Shown: positions 40,908-51,480 of the stretch, one piece after another | How the letters are laid out: the number at the start of each line of letters is the position of its first letter | How positions within the stretch are numbered: the first letter of the stretch is position 1 | Assembly (NCBI RefSeq): GCF_002965065.1 | Contig: NZ_PTRE01000049.1 | Location: forward strand, 1-64,000 | Direction: 5' to 3' | DNA: 64,000 nt | Source: Escherichia sp. MOD1-EC7003 | Lineage (GTDB): Bacteria > Pseudomonadota > Gammaproteobacteria > Enterobacterales > Enterobacteriaceae | Made by a program: the position numbers and the translations under genes | The notes under the pieces: generated by a model | What the model was told of the DNA's origin: nothing | What the model saw: only the letters and a program-made list of their open reading frames with translations | The model's database searches: none

Positions 40908-41563
40908 AACTGCAAGGCGTAGTTTTCGATCTGGATGGTGTAATCACCGATACCGCGCATCTGCATTTCCAGGCGTGGCAGCAGATTGCCGCTGAAATTG
41001 GCATCAGCATTGATGTGCAGTTTAACGAATCCCTAAAAGGGATCAGTCGCGATGAGTCCCTGCGGCGCATTCTGCAACTCGGGGGCAAAGAGGGCGACTT
41101 TAACATGCAAGAGCGGGCGCAACTGGCGTATCGCAAAAATCTGCTCTACGTCCATTCACTGCGCGAACTGACGGTTAATGCTGTGCTGCCCGGTATTCGC
41201 AATTTGCTGGCAGAGCTCCGTGCACAAGAGATTCCTGTAGGGCTGGCTTCTGTCTCCCTGAACGCACCGACGATTTTAGCGGCGCTGGAGCTGCGCGAGT
41301 TTTTCACCTTCTGCGCGAATGCATCTCAGCTTAAAAACTCCAAACCGGACCCGGAAATCTTTCTCGCCGCCTGTGCCGGGCTGGGCGTGCCGCCGCAGGC
41401 ATGTATCGGCATTGAAGATGCGCAGGCGGGCATTGACGCCATTAACGCCAGCGGTATGCGCTCGGTGGGGATCGGCGTGAGCTTAACTGGGGCGCAACTG
41501 TTGCTGCCCTCAACGGAATCACTGACCTGGCCACGGTTATCGGCCTTCTGGCAAAACGTATAG
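40904..41563 (+). CDS. ycjU: beta-phosphoglucomutase YcjU
   Basis: YcjU (219 aa) converts beta-glucose 1-phosphate to glucose 6-phosphate. It is a HAD-family enzyme with the catalytic aspartates in [17 protein letters not shown] and the acidic motif [12 protein letters not shown]. An AGGAGG site precedes the ATG within the end of ycjT. It is complete. Confidence 0.95.
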   Translation: MKLQGVVFDLDGVITDTAHLHFQAWQQIAAEIGISIDVQFNESLKGISRDESLRRILQLGGKEGDFNMQERAQLAYRKNLLYVHSLRELTVNAVLPGIRNLLAELRAQEIPVGLASVSLNAPTILAALELREFFTFCANASQLKNSKPDPEIFLAACAGLGVPPQACIGIEDAQAGIDAINASGMRSVGIGVSLTGAQLLLPSTESLTWPRLSAFWQNV

Positions 41564-41576
41564 CAAAGGAATCAAC

Positions 41577-42659
41577 ATGGCACAGCTTTCGTTACAACAT
41601 ATTCAAAAAATCTACGATAACCAGGTGCATGTGGTGAAGGACTTCAACCTGGAGATTGCCGATAAAGAGTTCATCGTTTTTGTTGGCCCTTCTGGCTGCG
41701 GTAAATCGACCACGCTGCGCATGATTGCCGGACTGGAGGAGATTAGCGGCGGCGATTTGTTGATCGATGGTAAACGAATGAACGACGTTCCGGCCAAAGC
41801 GCGCAATATCGCGATGGTGTTCCAGAACTATGCGCTTTATCCGCATATGACGGTCTACGACAACATGGCGTTTGGCCTGAAGATGCAAAAAATCGTCAAA
41901 GAGGTGATTGATGAACGAGTTAACTGGGCGGCGCAAATTCTCGGCCTGCGTGAGTACCTGAAACGCAAGCCGGGGGCGCTTTCCGGCGGGCAACGCCAGC
42001 GTGTGGCGCTCGGACGGGCGATTGTGCGCGAAGCGGGTGTGTTTTTGATGGATGAACCGCTTTCTAACCTGGATGCCAAGCTGCGCGTACAGATGCGCGC
42101 AGAGATCAGCAAACTGCATCAGAAGCTGAACACTACCATGATCTACGTTACCCATGATCAGACCGAAGCGATGACCATGGCGACGCGGATTGTGATTATG
42201 AAGGATGGAATTGTCCAGCAAGTTGGAGCGCCAAAAACAGTTTATAACCAACCGGCGAATATGTTTGTTGCCGGCTTTATAGGATCACCTGCGATGAATT
42301 TTATTCGCGGAACGATCGATGGCAATAAATTTGTTACGGAAACGCTTAAATTAACCATTCCTGAGGAAAAACTAACGGTCTTAAACACGCAGGAAAGTTT
42401 GCATAAGCCTATTGTGATGGGAATACGTCCGGAAGATATTCATCCGGAAGCGCAAGATGAAAATAACATTTCTGCCAAAATAAGCGTGGCAGAATTAACC
42501 GGTGCGGAATTTATGCTCTACACCACGGTTGGGGGGCACGAGTTAGTGGTTCGTGCTGGTGCATTAAATGATTATTATGCAGGAGAAAATATCACTATTC
42601 ATTTTGACATGACAAAATGTCATTTCTTTGATGCAGAAACGGAAATTGCAATCCGCTAA
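41577..42659 (+). CDS. ycjV: sugar ABC transporter ATPase YcjV (intact)
   Basis: YcjV (360 aa) is a MalK/UgpC-type ATPase: Walker A GPSGCGKST, signature LSGGQRQRVALGRA, Walker B FLMDEPLSNLD, switch THDQTEAMT, and a C-terminal regulatory/TOBE part including MGIRPEDIHPE. The full-length frame is notable because ycjV is listed as a pseudogene in K-12 MG1655. It would energise YcjO-YcjP. Ribosome-binding site AAAGGAA. Confidence 0.92.
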   Translation: MAQLSLQHIQKIYDNQVHVVKDFNLEIADKEFIVFVGPSGCGKSTTLRMIAGLEEISGGDLLIDGKRMNDVPAKARNIAMVFQNYALYPHMTVYDNMAFGLKMQKIVKEVIDERVNWAAQILGLREYLKRKPGALSGGQRQRVALGRAIVREAGVFLMDEPLSNLDAKLRVQMRAEISKLHQKLNTTMIYVTHDQTEAMTMATRIVIMKDGIVQQVGAPKTVYNQPANMFVAGFIGSPAMNFIRGTIDGNKFVTETLKLTIPEEKLTVLNTQESLHKPIVMGIRPEDIHPEAQDENNISAKISVAELTGAEFMLYTTVGGHELVVRAGALNDYYAGENITIHFDMTKCHFFDAETEIAIR

Positions 42660-42704
42660 ATGAAAAGGGGAAGGCATTCCCCAAGGATACTACAAGGAAC
42701 AATA

Positions 42705-43609
42705 ATGAAAAATTTATTACCCTGTACCGCACTGGTGATGTGTGCGGGAATGGCTTGCGCACAGGCAGAAGAAAAGAACGAGTGGCACTTTAATATCGGT
42801 GCGATGTATGAAATAGAAAACGTCGAAGGTTATGGCGAAGATATGGATGGACTGGCAGAGCCTTCGGTCTATTTTAATGCCGCCAACGGTCCGTGGAGAA
42901 TATCGCTGGCCTATTATCAGGAAGGGCCGGTAGATTATAGCGCCGGTAAACGCGGAACGTGGTTCGACCGCCCGGAACTTGAAGTACATTATCAGTTCCT
43001 CGAAAGCGATGATTTCAGTTTCGGCCTGACAGGTGGTTTCCGTAATATGGCTATCACTACGTTGATGAACCGGGTAAAGACACGGCGAATATGCAGCGTT
43101 GGAAAGTGGCTCCAGACTGGGATGTGAAACTGACTGACGATTTACGCTTCAACGGCTGGTTGGCGATGTATAAGTTTGCCAACGATTTGAACACGACCGG
43201 TTACGCTGATACCCGTGTCGAAACGGAAACAGGTCTGCAATATACCTTCAACGAAACGGTTGCCTTGCGAGTGAACTATTATCTTGAGCGCGGCTTCAAT
43301 ATGGATGATAGCCGCAATAACGGTGAGTTTTCCACGCAAGAAATTCGCGCCTATTTGCCGCTGACGCTCGGCAACCACTCGGTGACGCCGTATACGCGCA
43401 TTGGGTTGGATCGCTGGAGTAACTGGGACTGGCGGGATGATATTGAACGCGAAGGTCATGACTTTAACCGTGTTGGTTTATTTTACGGTTATGACTTCCA
43501 GAACGGTCTCTCCGTTTCGCTGGAATACGCGTTTGAGTGGCAGGATCACGACGAAGGCGACAGCGATAAATTCCATTATGCGGGTGTCGGGGTGAATTAC
43601 TCGTTCTGA
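42705..43609 (+). pseudogene. ompG: ompG with one-base deletion
   Basis: OmpG is a 14-stranded monomeric outer membrane porin with a signal peptide (MKNLLPCTALVMCAGMACAQ) and normally 301 aa. Here the frame shifts at about 43046: the K-12 protein reads FRNYGYHYVDEP, and the matching DNA lacks one T after CGTAAT, giving FRNMAITTLMN and a stop at 43127. The remainder, from APDWDVKLTDDL to GVGVNYSF, is intact in the next frame. The locus is exactly one base short of 302 codons, so the gene is otherwise preserved. Confidence 0.9.
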
Positions 43610-43621
43610 TAATGTGCTACA

Positions 43622-43657
43622 TTGCCGGATGCGGCGCGAGCGCCTTATCCGGCCTAC
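43622..43657. repeat. REP element between ompG and ycjW
   Basis: TTGCCGGATGCGGCGCGAGC and CGCCTTATCCGGCCTAC form a single REP hairpin in the gap between the convergent ompG and ycjW genes. It may protect the ends of either transcript. Confidence 0.9.
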
Positions 43658-43666
43658 CTGTGGCAT

Positions 43667-44665
43667 TTATTTTAACGACATATGCGTGGCAACGGTGATA
43701 TTTTGTGGTGATGGTTTTCCGGCAATTAAGCGGAATAATAACTCGCAGCTTTGTTGACCTAACTCCTGTGTCGGAATATCGATGCCACCCGGTGCAGGTG
43801 TTAATATAAACGAAAGTGTTTCATTGCTATAACCTACCACCGCTAACTGCTGCGGAATTGTAATATTTTTTTCTGCCGCCGCACGGTAAATGCTCATTAA
43901 TTTTAGGCTGTCAGTGGCAAACACCGCCTCTGGCAACGGTGACTGATTTAATAATTGTCGTGCTGCTTTTAATGCTGTTTCGTGGGTATAACCACCATCA
44001 ATAATCCATTCATCACGCATTGCAATATTATGTGCAGACAAACTTTGCTTATAACCATTAACGCGGTCAACTGAAACATGGACATCAAGCGGAGCATGCA
44101 GGCAGGCTATATTTTTATGCCCGCTTTCAATTAACGCATCGGTCAGCGTAATACTATCGCCAAAATTATCGGTGTCGACAGAATAAACGTGAGCGTATTG
44201 ACCTTCAACTTTACCAATTACCACCACCGGAATATCGTATTTATCGAGTTGGGCAAAAAATGATTCATCCGCTGGCGAACTTAGCATAATAATGCCTTTA
44301 ATCATTTTCTGCTTAATTTTGCTTTCACACTTTTGTAAGTCTTCTGCCGGGCTGTGCGACGTCTGCAATATCACGTCGAAACCTTCTTCTTCAGCTTTGG
44401 CGGTGATGGCATGCAAAACTTCAGAGAAAAAGGGATTACCCGCCGTAGTTTTGGTCGAACGCGTAGAAATCACCATAATGGCATCAAAGCCCGAAGAGGT
44501 CAGCGCACGGGCCAGCTTGTTTGGCTGATACTGTAATTCTTCAATCGCTCGTAACACTTTTTCGCGCGCTTCCGGGGAGATATTGGTTTGCTTATTCAGC
44601 ACGCGTGATACGGTGGATTTTGATACGCCTGCAACCCTGGCAATATCATAAATAGTAGGGGACAT
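43667..44665 (-). CDS. ycjW: LacI-family regulator YcjW
   Basis: YcjW (332 aa) is a LacI-type repressor with helix-turn-helix [19 protein letters not shown], hinge helix [10 protein letters not shown], and a periplasmic-binding-protein-like sugar domain. It is the expected local regulator of the ycjM-ompG genes. It is complete and divergent from ycjX, with about 150 bases between start codons. Confidence 0.93.
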   Translation of the reverse strand: MSPTIYDIARVAGVSKSTVSRVLNKQTNISPEAREKVLRAIEELQYQPNKLARALTSSGFDAIMVISTRSTKTTAGNPFFSEVLHAITAKAEEEGFDVILQTSHSPAEDLQKCESKIKQKMIKGIIMLSSPADESFFAQLDKYDIPVVVIGKVEGQYAHVYSVDTDNFGDSITLTDALIESGHKNIACLHAPLDVHVSVDRVNGYKQSLSAHNIAMRDEWIIDGGYTHETALKAARQLLNQSPLPEAVFATDSLKLMSIYRAAAEKNITIPQQLAVVGYSNETLSFILTPAPGGIDIPTQELGQQSCELLFRLIAGKPSPQNITVATHMSLK

Positions 44666-44818
44666 AGGTCAGGAACTCCGTCCGAACGTGAATGCTGCAC
44701 ATCTTATGGAGTTCGTCCGTCGATGACAACACGGGCAGTTGATAATCAATGGACTGGCCCCCACATTCATATCCTTACGAATGATTTTTTCTGGTCTTCA
44801 GAGCAGCACAGGACAGCA

Positions 44819-46216
44819 ATGAAGCGACTTAAAAATGAATTTAATGCGCTGGTGAATCGGGGTGTCGACAGACATCTTCGCCTCGCTGTAACCGGACTTA
44901 GCCGCAGCGGCAAAACAGCGTTTATCACTGCGATGGTTAATCAGTTGCTCAATATTCATGCCGGAGCACGTTTGCCGCTGTTAAGCGCGGCGCGTGAAGA
45001 GCGCCTGTTGGGCGTAAAACGCATTCCCCAGCGTGACTTTGGCATTCCGCGTTTCACCTATGATGAAGGGCTGGCGCAGTTATATGGCGATCCTCCCGCT
45101 TGGCCGACGCCGACACGCGGCGTCAGTGAAATTCGCCTGGCGCTACGCTATAAATCGAACGATTCGCTGCTGCGCCACTTCAAGGATACCTCCACGCTGT
45201 ATCTGGAGATTGTGGATTATCCCGGCGAATGGTTGCTCGACCTGCCAATGCTGGCACAGGACTATTTAAGCTGGTCGCGCCAGATGACGGGTTTACTCAA
45301 TGGTCAGCGCGGCGAATGGGCGGCGAAATGGCGAATGATGTGCGAAGGGCTGGACCCGCTTGCTCCTGCTGACGAAAACCGGCTGGCAGACATTGCCGCC
45401 GCGTGGACCGATTACCTCCACCACTGCAAACAACAGGGGCTGCACTTTATTCAGCCTGGGCGCTTTGTCTTGCCGGGAGATATGGCAGGTGCGCCCGCAC
45501 TGCAATTCTTCCCGTGGCTGGATGTTGATGCCTGGGGCGAGTCCAAACTGGCGCAGGCCGATAAGCACACCAATGCCGGAATGCTGCGCGAGCGGTTTAA
45601 TTATTACTGCGAGAAAGTGGTGAAGGGGTTCTATAAGAATCATTTTCTACGCTTTGACCGCCAGATTGTACTGGTGGATTGCCTGCAACCTCTCAACAGT
45701 GGGCCACAGGCATTTAATGATATGCGTCTGGCGCTGACGCAGCTGATGCAAAGTTTCCACTACGGGCAGCGTACCCTGTTCCGGCGCTTGTTTTCGCCGG
45801 TTATCGATAAGCTATTGTTTGCTGCCACTAAAGCGGACCATGTGACCCTCGATCAGCACGCTAATATGGTTTCATTACTGCAACAACTGATTCAGGATGC
45901 CTGGCAAAATGCGGCGTTCGAAGGGATCAGCATGGACTGCCTGGGGCTGGCGTCAGTTCAGGCGACCACCAGCGGCATTATTGATGTTAACGGTGAGAAA
46001 ATCCCGGCACTGCGCGGTAATCGCCTCAGCGATGGCGCACCACTCACTGTTTATCCTGGCGAAGTTCCCGCACGTTTGCCTGGTCAGGCGTTCTGGGATC
46101 AGCAAGGCTTCCAGTTTGAAGCGTTTCGTCCGCAGGTGATGGATGTCGACAAACCGCTGCCGCATATTCGTCTTGATGCCGCGCTGGAATTTTTAATAGG
46201 AGATAAATTGCGATGA
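44819..46216 (+). CDS. ycjX: YcjX, P-loop DUF463 protein
   Basis: YcjX (465 aa) is a GTPase-like P-loop protein of unknown role, with [12 protein letters not shown] as the phosphate loop. The frame extends to 44723; I chose 44819 ([15 protein letters not shown]) with AGGA ahead, matching the usual N-terminus. In K-12 the gene is heat-shock induced and co-transcribed with ycjF; here the stop overlaps the ycjF start (ATGA). Confidence 0.92.
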   Translation: MKRLKNEFNALVNRGVDRHLRLAVTGLSRSGKTAFITAMVNQLLNIHAGARLPLLSAAREERLLGVKRIPQRDFGIPRFTYDEGLAQLYGDPPAWPTPTRGVSEIRLALRYKSNDSLLRHFKDTSTLYLEIVDYPGEWLLDLPMLAQDYLSWSRQMTGLLNGQRGEWAAKWRMMCEGLDPLAPADENRLADIAAAWTDYLHHCKQQGLHFIQPGRFVLPGDMAGAPALQFFPWLDVDAWGESKLAQADKHTNAGMLRERFNYYCEKVVKGFYKNHFLRFDRQIVLVDCLQPLNSGPQAFNDMRLALTQLMQSFHYGQRTLFRRLFSPVIDKLLFAATKADHVTLDQHANMVSLLQQLIQDAWQNAAFEGISMDCLGLASVQATTSGIIDVNGEKIPALRGNRLSDGAPLTVYPGEVPARLPGQAFWDQQGFQFEAFRPQVMDVDKPLPHIRLDAALEFLIGDKLR

Positions 46217-47274
46217 CCGAACCGTTAAAACCACGTATTGATTTCGACGGTCCGCTGGAGGTCGATCAGAATCCAAAATTCAGGGCGCAGCAGACCTTTG
46301 ACGAAAATCAGGCGCAAAATTTTGCCCCGGCCACGCTCGACGAAACGCCGGAAGAAGAGGGGCAGGTTGAAGCGGTGATGGACGCTGCGTTACGTCCGAA
46401 ACGCAGTCTGTGGCGCAAAATGGTCATGGGTGGGCTTGCACTGTTTGGCGCAAGCGTTGTCGGGCAGGGTGTACAGTGGACGATGAATGCCTGGCAAACT
46501 CAGGACTGGGTGGCGCTGGGGGGATGTGCTGCTGGGGCACTGATTATCGGCGCGGGCGTGGGCTCTGTGGTCACAGAGTGGCGGCGCTTATGGCGTTTGC
46601 GACAGCGTGCCCACGAACGCGACGAGGCGCGCGATTTGTTGCACAGTCACGGCACGGGTAAAGGGCGCGCATTTTGCGAAAAACTGGCGCAGCAGGCGGG
46701 TATTGATCAGTCCCATCCGGCGCTGCAACGCTGGTATGCCTCAATCCATGAAACGCAGAACGATCGTGAAGTGGTCAGCCTGTATGCGCATCTGGTCCAG
46801 CCGGTTTTAGATGCCCAGGCGCGGCGCGAAATCAGTCGTTCGGCGGCGGAATCAACGTTAATGATTGCCGTTAGCCCACTGGCGCTGGTGGATATGGCGT
46901 TTATCGCCTGGCGCAATCTGCGCTTGATTAATCGCATCGCCACGCTGTATGGCATTGAACTGGGGTATTACAGCCGTTTGCGTCTGTTCAAACTGGTATT
47001 GCTGAATATCGCTTTTGCCGGAGCCAGCGAACTGGTGCGCGAAGTGGGGATGGACTGGATGTCGCAAGATCTCGCCGCTCGTTTGTCTACCCGCGCAGCT
47101 CAGGGGATTGGAGCTGGACTTCTGACGGCACGACTGGGGATTAAAGCTATGGAGCTTTGCCGCCCACTGCCATGGATTGACGATGACAAACCTCGCCTCG
47201 GGGATTTCCGTCGTCAACTTATCGGTCAGGTGAAAGAGACGCTGCAAAAAGGTAAAACGCCCAGCGAAAAATAA
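46213..47274 (+). CDS. ycjF: inner membrane protein YcjF (DUF697)
   Basis: YcjF (353 aa) has an acidic N-terminal cytoplasmic part, two hydrophobic helices around residues 70-120 ([18 protein letters not shown] and [18 protein letters not shown]), and a C-terminal DUF697 region. It is the operon partner of ycjX. Its function is unknown. Confidence 0.92.
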   Translation: MTEPLKPRIDFDGPLEVDQNPKFRAQQTFDENQAQNFAPATLDETPEEEGQVEAVMDAALRPKRSLWRKMVMGGLALFGASVVGQGVQWTMNAWQTQDWVALGGCAAGALIIGAGVGSVVTEWRRLWRLRQRAHERDEARDLLHSHGTGKGRAFCEKLAQQAGIDQSHPALQRWYASIHETQNDREVVSLYAHLVQPVLDAQARREISRSAAESTLMIAVSPLALVDMAFIAWRNLRLINRIATLYGIELGYYSRLRLFKLVLLNIAFAGASELVREVGMDWMSQDLAARLSTRAAQGIGAGLLTARLGIKAMELCRPLPWIDDDKPRLGDFRRQLIGQVKETLQKGKTPSEK

Positions 47275-47333
47275 TGCAATATCGGGTGCTGACCGGATAT
47301 CTTTACGCCGAAGTGCCCGTTTTTCCGTCTTTG

Positions 47334-47351
47334 TGTCAATGATTGTTGACA
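47334..47351. promoter_or_regulatory. TyrR box upstream of tyrR
   Basis: TGTCAA-TGATTG-TTGACA matches the TyrR operator pattern TGTAAA-N6-TTTACA with perfect dyad symmetry. It lies 71-88 bases before the tyrR start codon, consistent with known autoregulation of tyrR. Confidence 0.75.
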
Positions 47352-47421
47352 CAAACCTTCCTGCTATCCAAATAGTGTCATATCATCATATTAATTGTTC
47401 TTTTTTCAGGTGAAGGTTCCC

Positions 47422-48963
47422 ATGCGTCTGGAAGTCTTTTGTGAAGACCGACTCGGTCTGACCCGCGAATTACTCGATCTACTGGTGCTAAGAGGCATTG
47501 ATTTACGCGGTATTGAGATTGACCCCATTGGGCGAATCTACCTCAATTTTGCCGAACTGGAGTTTGAGAGTTTCAGCAGTCTGATGGCCGAAATACGCCG
47601 TATTGCAGGTGTTACCGATGTGCGTACTGTTCCGTGGATGCCTTCCGAACGTGAGCATCTGGCGTTGAGCGCATTGCTGGAGGCGTTGCCTGAACCTGTG
47701 CTTTCTGTCGATATGAAAAGCAAGGTGGATATGGCGAACCCGGCGAGCTGTCAGCTTTTTGGGCAAAAATTGGATCGCCTGCGCAACCATACCGCCGCGC
47801 AATTGATTAACGGCTTTAATTTTTTACGCTGGCTGGAAAGCGAACCGCAAGATTCCCATAACGAGCATGTCGTTATTAATGGGCAGAATTTCCTGATGGA
47901 GATTACGCCTGTTTATCTTCAGGATGAAAATGATCAACATGTCCTGACGGGGGCGGTAGTGATGCTGCGCTCGACGATCCGTATGGGCCGTCAGTTACAG
48001 AATGTCGCCGCGCAGGATGTCAGCGCTTTCAGTCAAATTGTCGCCGTCAGCCAGAAAATGAAGCATGTTGTCGAACAGGCGCAGAAACTAGCGATGCTAA
48101 GCGCGCCGTTGCTGATTACGGGGGATACAGGTACAGGTAAAGATCTCTTTGCCTACGCTTGCCATCAGGCAAGCCCACGAGCGAGCAAACCATACCTGGC
48201 GTTGAACTGTGCGTCTATTCCGGAAGATGCAGTCGAGAGTGAACTGTTTGGTCATGCCCCGGAAGGGAAGAAAGGTTTTTTTGAACAGGCGAACGGTGGC
48301 TCGGTGCTGCTGGATGAAATAGGTGAGATGTCGCCACGCATGCAGGCGAAGTTACTGCGCTTCCTTAATGATGGTACTTTCCGTCGGGTTGGCGAAGACC
48401 ATGAAGTGCATGTCGATGTGCGGGTGATTTGCGCGACTCAGAAGAATTTGGTTGAGCTGGTGCAAAAAGGCGTGTTCCGGGAAGATCTCTATTATCGTCT
48501 GAACGTGTTGACACTCAATATGCCGCCGTTACGTGACTGTCCGCAGGATATCATGCCGTTAACTGAGCTGTTCGTCGCCCGCTTTGCCGACGAGCAGGGC
48601 GTGCCGCGTCCGAAACTCGCCGCTGACCTGAATACGGTACTTACGCGCTATGCGTGGCCGGGGAATGTGCGGCAGTTAAAGAACGCTATCTATCGCGCAC
48701 TGACACAACTGAACGGGTATGAACTTCGTCCACAGGATATTTTGTTGCCGGATTATGACGCCGCAACGGTAGCCGTGGGTGAAGATGCGATGGAAGGTTC
48801 GCTGGACGAAATCACCAGCCGTTTTGAACGCTCGGTATTAACCCAGCTTTATCGCAATTATCCCAGCACGCGCAAACTGGCAAAACGTCTCGGCGTTTCG
48901 CATACCGCGATTGCCAATAAGTTGCGGGAATATGGTCTGAATCAGAAGAAGAACGAAGAGTAA
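47422..48963 (+). CDS. tyrR: aromatic amino acid regulator TyrR
   Basis: TyrR (513 aa) represses or activates genes for aromatic amino acid synthesis and transport in response to tyrosine, phenylalanine and ATP. An N-terminal ACT domain (MRLEVFCEDRLGLTRELLDL) is followed by a PAS domain, an AAA+ domain with Walker A GDTGTGKD, and a C-terminal helix-turn-helix (TRKLAKRLGVSHTAIANKL). The sigma-54 loop GAFTGA is absent, as in K-12 (APEGKKGFFEQA instead), so it acts with sigma-70. I chose 47422, behind AGGTGAAGG, over 47395. Confidence 0.97.
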   Translation: MRLEVFCEDRLGLTRELLDLLVLRGIDLRGIEIDPIGRIYLNFAELEFESFSSLMAEIRRIAGVTDVRTVPWMPSEREHLALSALLEALPEPVLSVDMKSKVDMANPASCQLFGQKLDRLRNHTAAQLINGFNFLRWLESEPQDSHNEHVVINGQNFLMEITPVYLQDENDQHVLTGAVVMLRSTIRMGRQLQNVAAQDVSAFSQIVAVSQKMKHVVEQAQKLAMLSAPLLITGDTGTGKDLFAYACHQASPRASKPYLALNCASIPEDAVESELFGHAPEGKKGFFEQANGGSVLLDEIGEMSPRMQAKLLRFLNDGTFRRVGEDHEVHVDVRVICATQKNLVELVQKGVFREDLYYRLNVLTLNMPPLRDCPQDIMPLTELFVARFADEQGVPRPKLAADLNTVLTRYAWPGNVRQLKNAIYRALTQLNGYELRPQDILLPDYDAATVAVGEDAMEGSLDEITSRFERSVLTQLYRNYPSTRKLAKRLGVSHTAIANKLREYGLNQKKNEE

Positions 48964-48972
48964 GCGCGAAAA

Positions 48973-48996
48973 GCCTGATGGTGAATACCATCAGGC
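48973..48996. terminator. tyrR/tpx hairpin
   Basis: A perfect 10-bp stem GCCTGATGGT/ACCATCAGGC with a four-base loop lies between the convergent tyrR and tpx genes and probably ends both transcripts. Confidence 0.75.
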
Positions 48997-49004
48997 ATAG
49001 TAAT

Positions 49005-49511
49005 TTATGCTTTCAGTACCGCCAGAGCTGCTTCGTAATCTGGTTCGGTAGTGATTTCATTTACCAGCTGGCTGAAAATCACATTGTCATTTTCATCAAT
49101 AACCACAACGGCGCGCGCAGCCAGATCTTTCAGTGGGCCATCAGTGATTGCCACACCGTAGGCTTGCAGGAATTCAGCGTTACGGAAAGTGGAGAGGGTG
49201 ATAACGTTGTTCAGACCTTCTGCGCCGCAGAAACGAGACTGGGCGAACGGCAGATCCGCAGAGATACACAGCACAACGGTGTTGTCGATCTCGGCTGCCA
49301 GTTGGTTAAACTTACGTACTGATGCGGCGCAAACACCGGTATCAATACTCGGGAAAATGTTCAGCACTTTGCGTTTACCCGCAAACTGACCGAGGGTGAC
49401 GTCAGACAGATCTTTTGCCACGAGAGTAAAAGTCTGCGCTTTGCTACCCGCCTGCGGGATGGAATTGGCGACTGTAACCGGGTTGCCCTGGAAATGAACG
49501 GTTTGTGACAT
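49005..49511 (-). CDS. tpx: thiol peroxidase
   Basis: Tpx (168 aa) is an atypical 2-Cys peroxiredoxin that reduces lipid and hydrogen peroxides with thioredoxin. The peroxidatic Cys61 is in [15 protein letters not shown] and the resolving Cys95 in SRFCGAEG. It is complete, with AGGAAAG before the ATG. Confidence 0.97.
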   Translation of the reverse strand: MSQTVHFQGNPVTVANSIPQAGSKAQTFTLVAKDLSDVTLGQFAGKRKVLNIFPSIDTGVCAASVRKFNQLAAEIDNTVVLCISADLPFAQSRFCGAEGLNNVITLSTFRNAEFLQAYGVAITDGPLKDLAARAVVVIDENDNVIFSQLVNEITTEPDYEAALAVLKA

Positions 49512-49619
49512 GATTATCTTTCCTGTTTACATATAGTTAACGTAATGCCTAGTTTATGCTAACTGTTAATAACACAGCAAACGCTATTTGCGCTTAATCC
49601 GCAGACCACCGCGACAACA

Positions 49620-50569
<950 letters not shown>

Positions 50570-50595
<26 letters not shown>

Positions 50596-51298
50596 GATGC
50601 CAGCGCAGCAAGTTTGCCATTGCAAAGAGGTATTTTTCGCTGGCTTCGTCGGAGGAAATGGGGGGAAACTCTGCGGTGATGCAATGCAAGTTCAGATCTG
50701 CACACCAACTGCCGAAAGAGCCGGGCGTTTCATAACCGACGCTGGTTATCAGTGGCAATTCAAACGCCTGGGCCAGCCATTCGCCTAATTCGCTGTGTCT
50801 GGGATCTTCAATACAGGCCAGTGGATCGTGGAATGAGACTACCCAGGCAGGTTGAATGCGGTGTATAAGTTGGCACAGCGCCTGGGTTTCAGGTTCGGAG
50901 CCAGGTTTGTCACCCGTCAGTAAAACGACATCACGTTCTTCAGCGGCGCTGTTCCAGCGATAAACCGTTTCACCTTCCTTCCAGTTCGCTGCCGGAAAGT
51001 TTCTGTTTAAATCCACACCATTAGCATTGGCCCGTAACCCCAACTGGCAGCCGTCAGGATTCACACACAGCACTACATGATGGCGGCGCAAAGAAGGTGT
51101 CAAAGTCCGTAGAGCACAGGAGAGCGTGACGACCGAAGAGTTTTCATCACCGTGAGTGCCAGCCAGAATCAAACCACTTTCGCGACAGGCTGCAGGGGCC
51201 GGAAACCAGATTAACGGCGCGCCCAATAATGAACGTCCGTAATGTTCTGTTCCGGGGGGAAATGCGCCGCGTTCGGCACGTGGGCGGGTTACGGTCAT
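50570..51298 (-). CDS. mpaA: murein peptide amidase A
   Basis: MpaA (242 aa) is an M14 metallocarboxypeptidase that removes meso-diaminopimelate from the murein tripeptide. The zinc site HxxE is in LAGTHGDENSSV, the substrate-binding residues in VDLNRNFP, and the catalytic glutamate near CITAEFPP. The frame extends to 51358; I chose 51298 (MTVTRPRAERGAF) as in K-12. In K-12 its regulator gene pgrR and ycjY lie just beyond; both are missing here. Confidence 0.94.
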
Positions 51299-51480
51299 GA
51301 TCGTCTCTGATTCAGGAAGTATTACTGGCAGTGTTGTGCAAATTTTGCGGATTATCAAATCCTTTTCTTCAACGCTATGTTATCGATCTTGTATCACTTT
51401 TTTGCCGGAAGTTGTTTGCATTTCTTTAAGGCGAAACAAATAATTACGCATCATTATTAACGCAGGTTTGAGGGTAACTT

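Noticed and set aside
41592-42251. 219-codon open frame opposite ycjV
   Set aside because: Antisense shadow of the conserved ATPase; no ribosome-binding site or domain.
48271-48310. TyrR appears to lack the sigma-54 GAFTGA loop, which could be read as a damaged activator
   Set aside because: This is normal for E. coli TyrR, which works with sigma-70 RNA polymerase.
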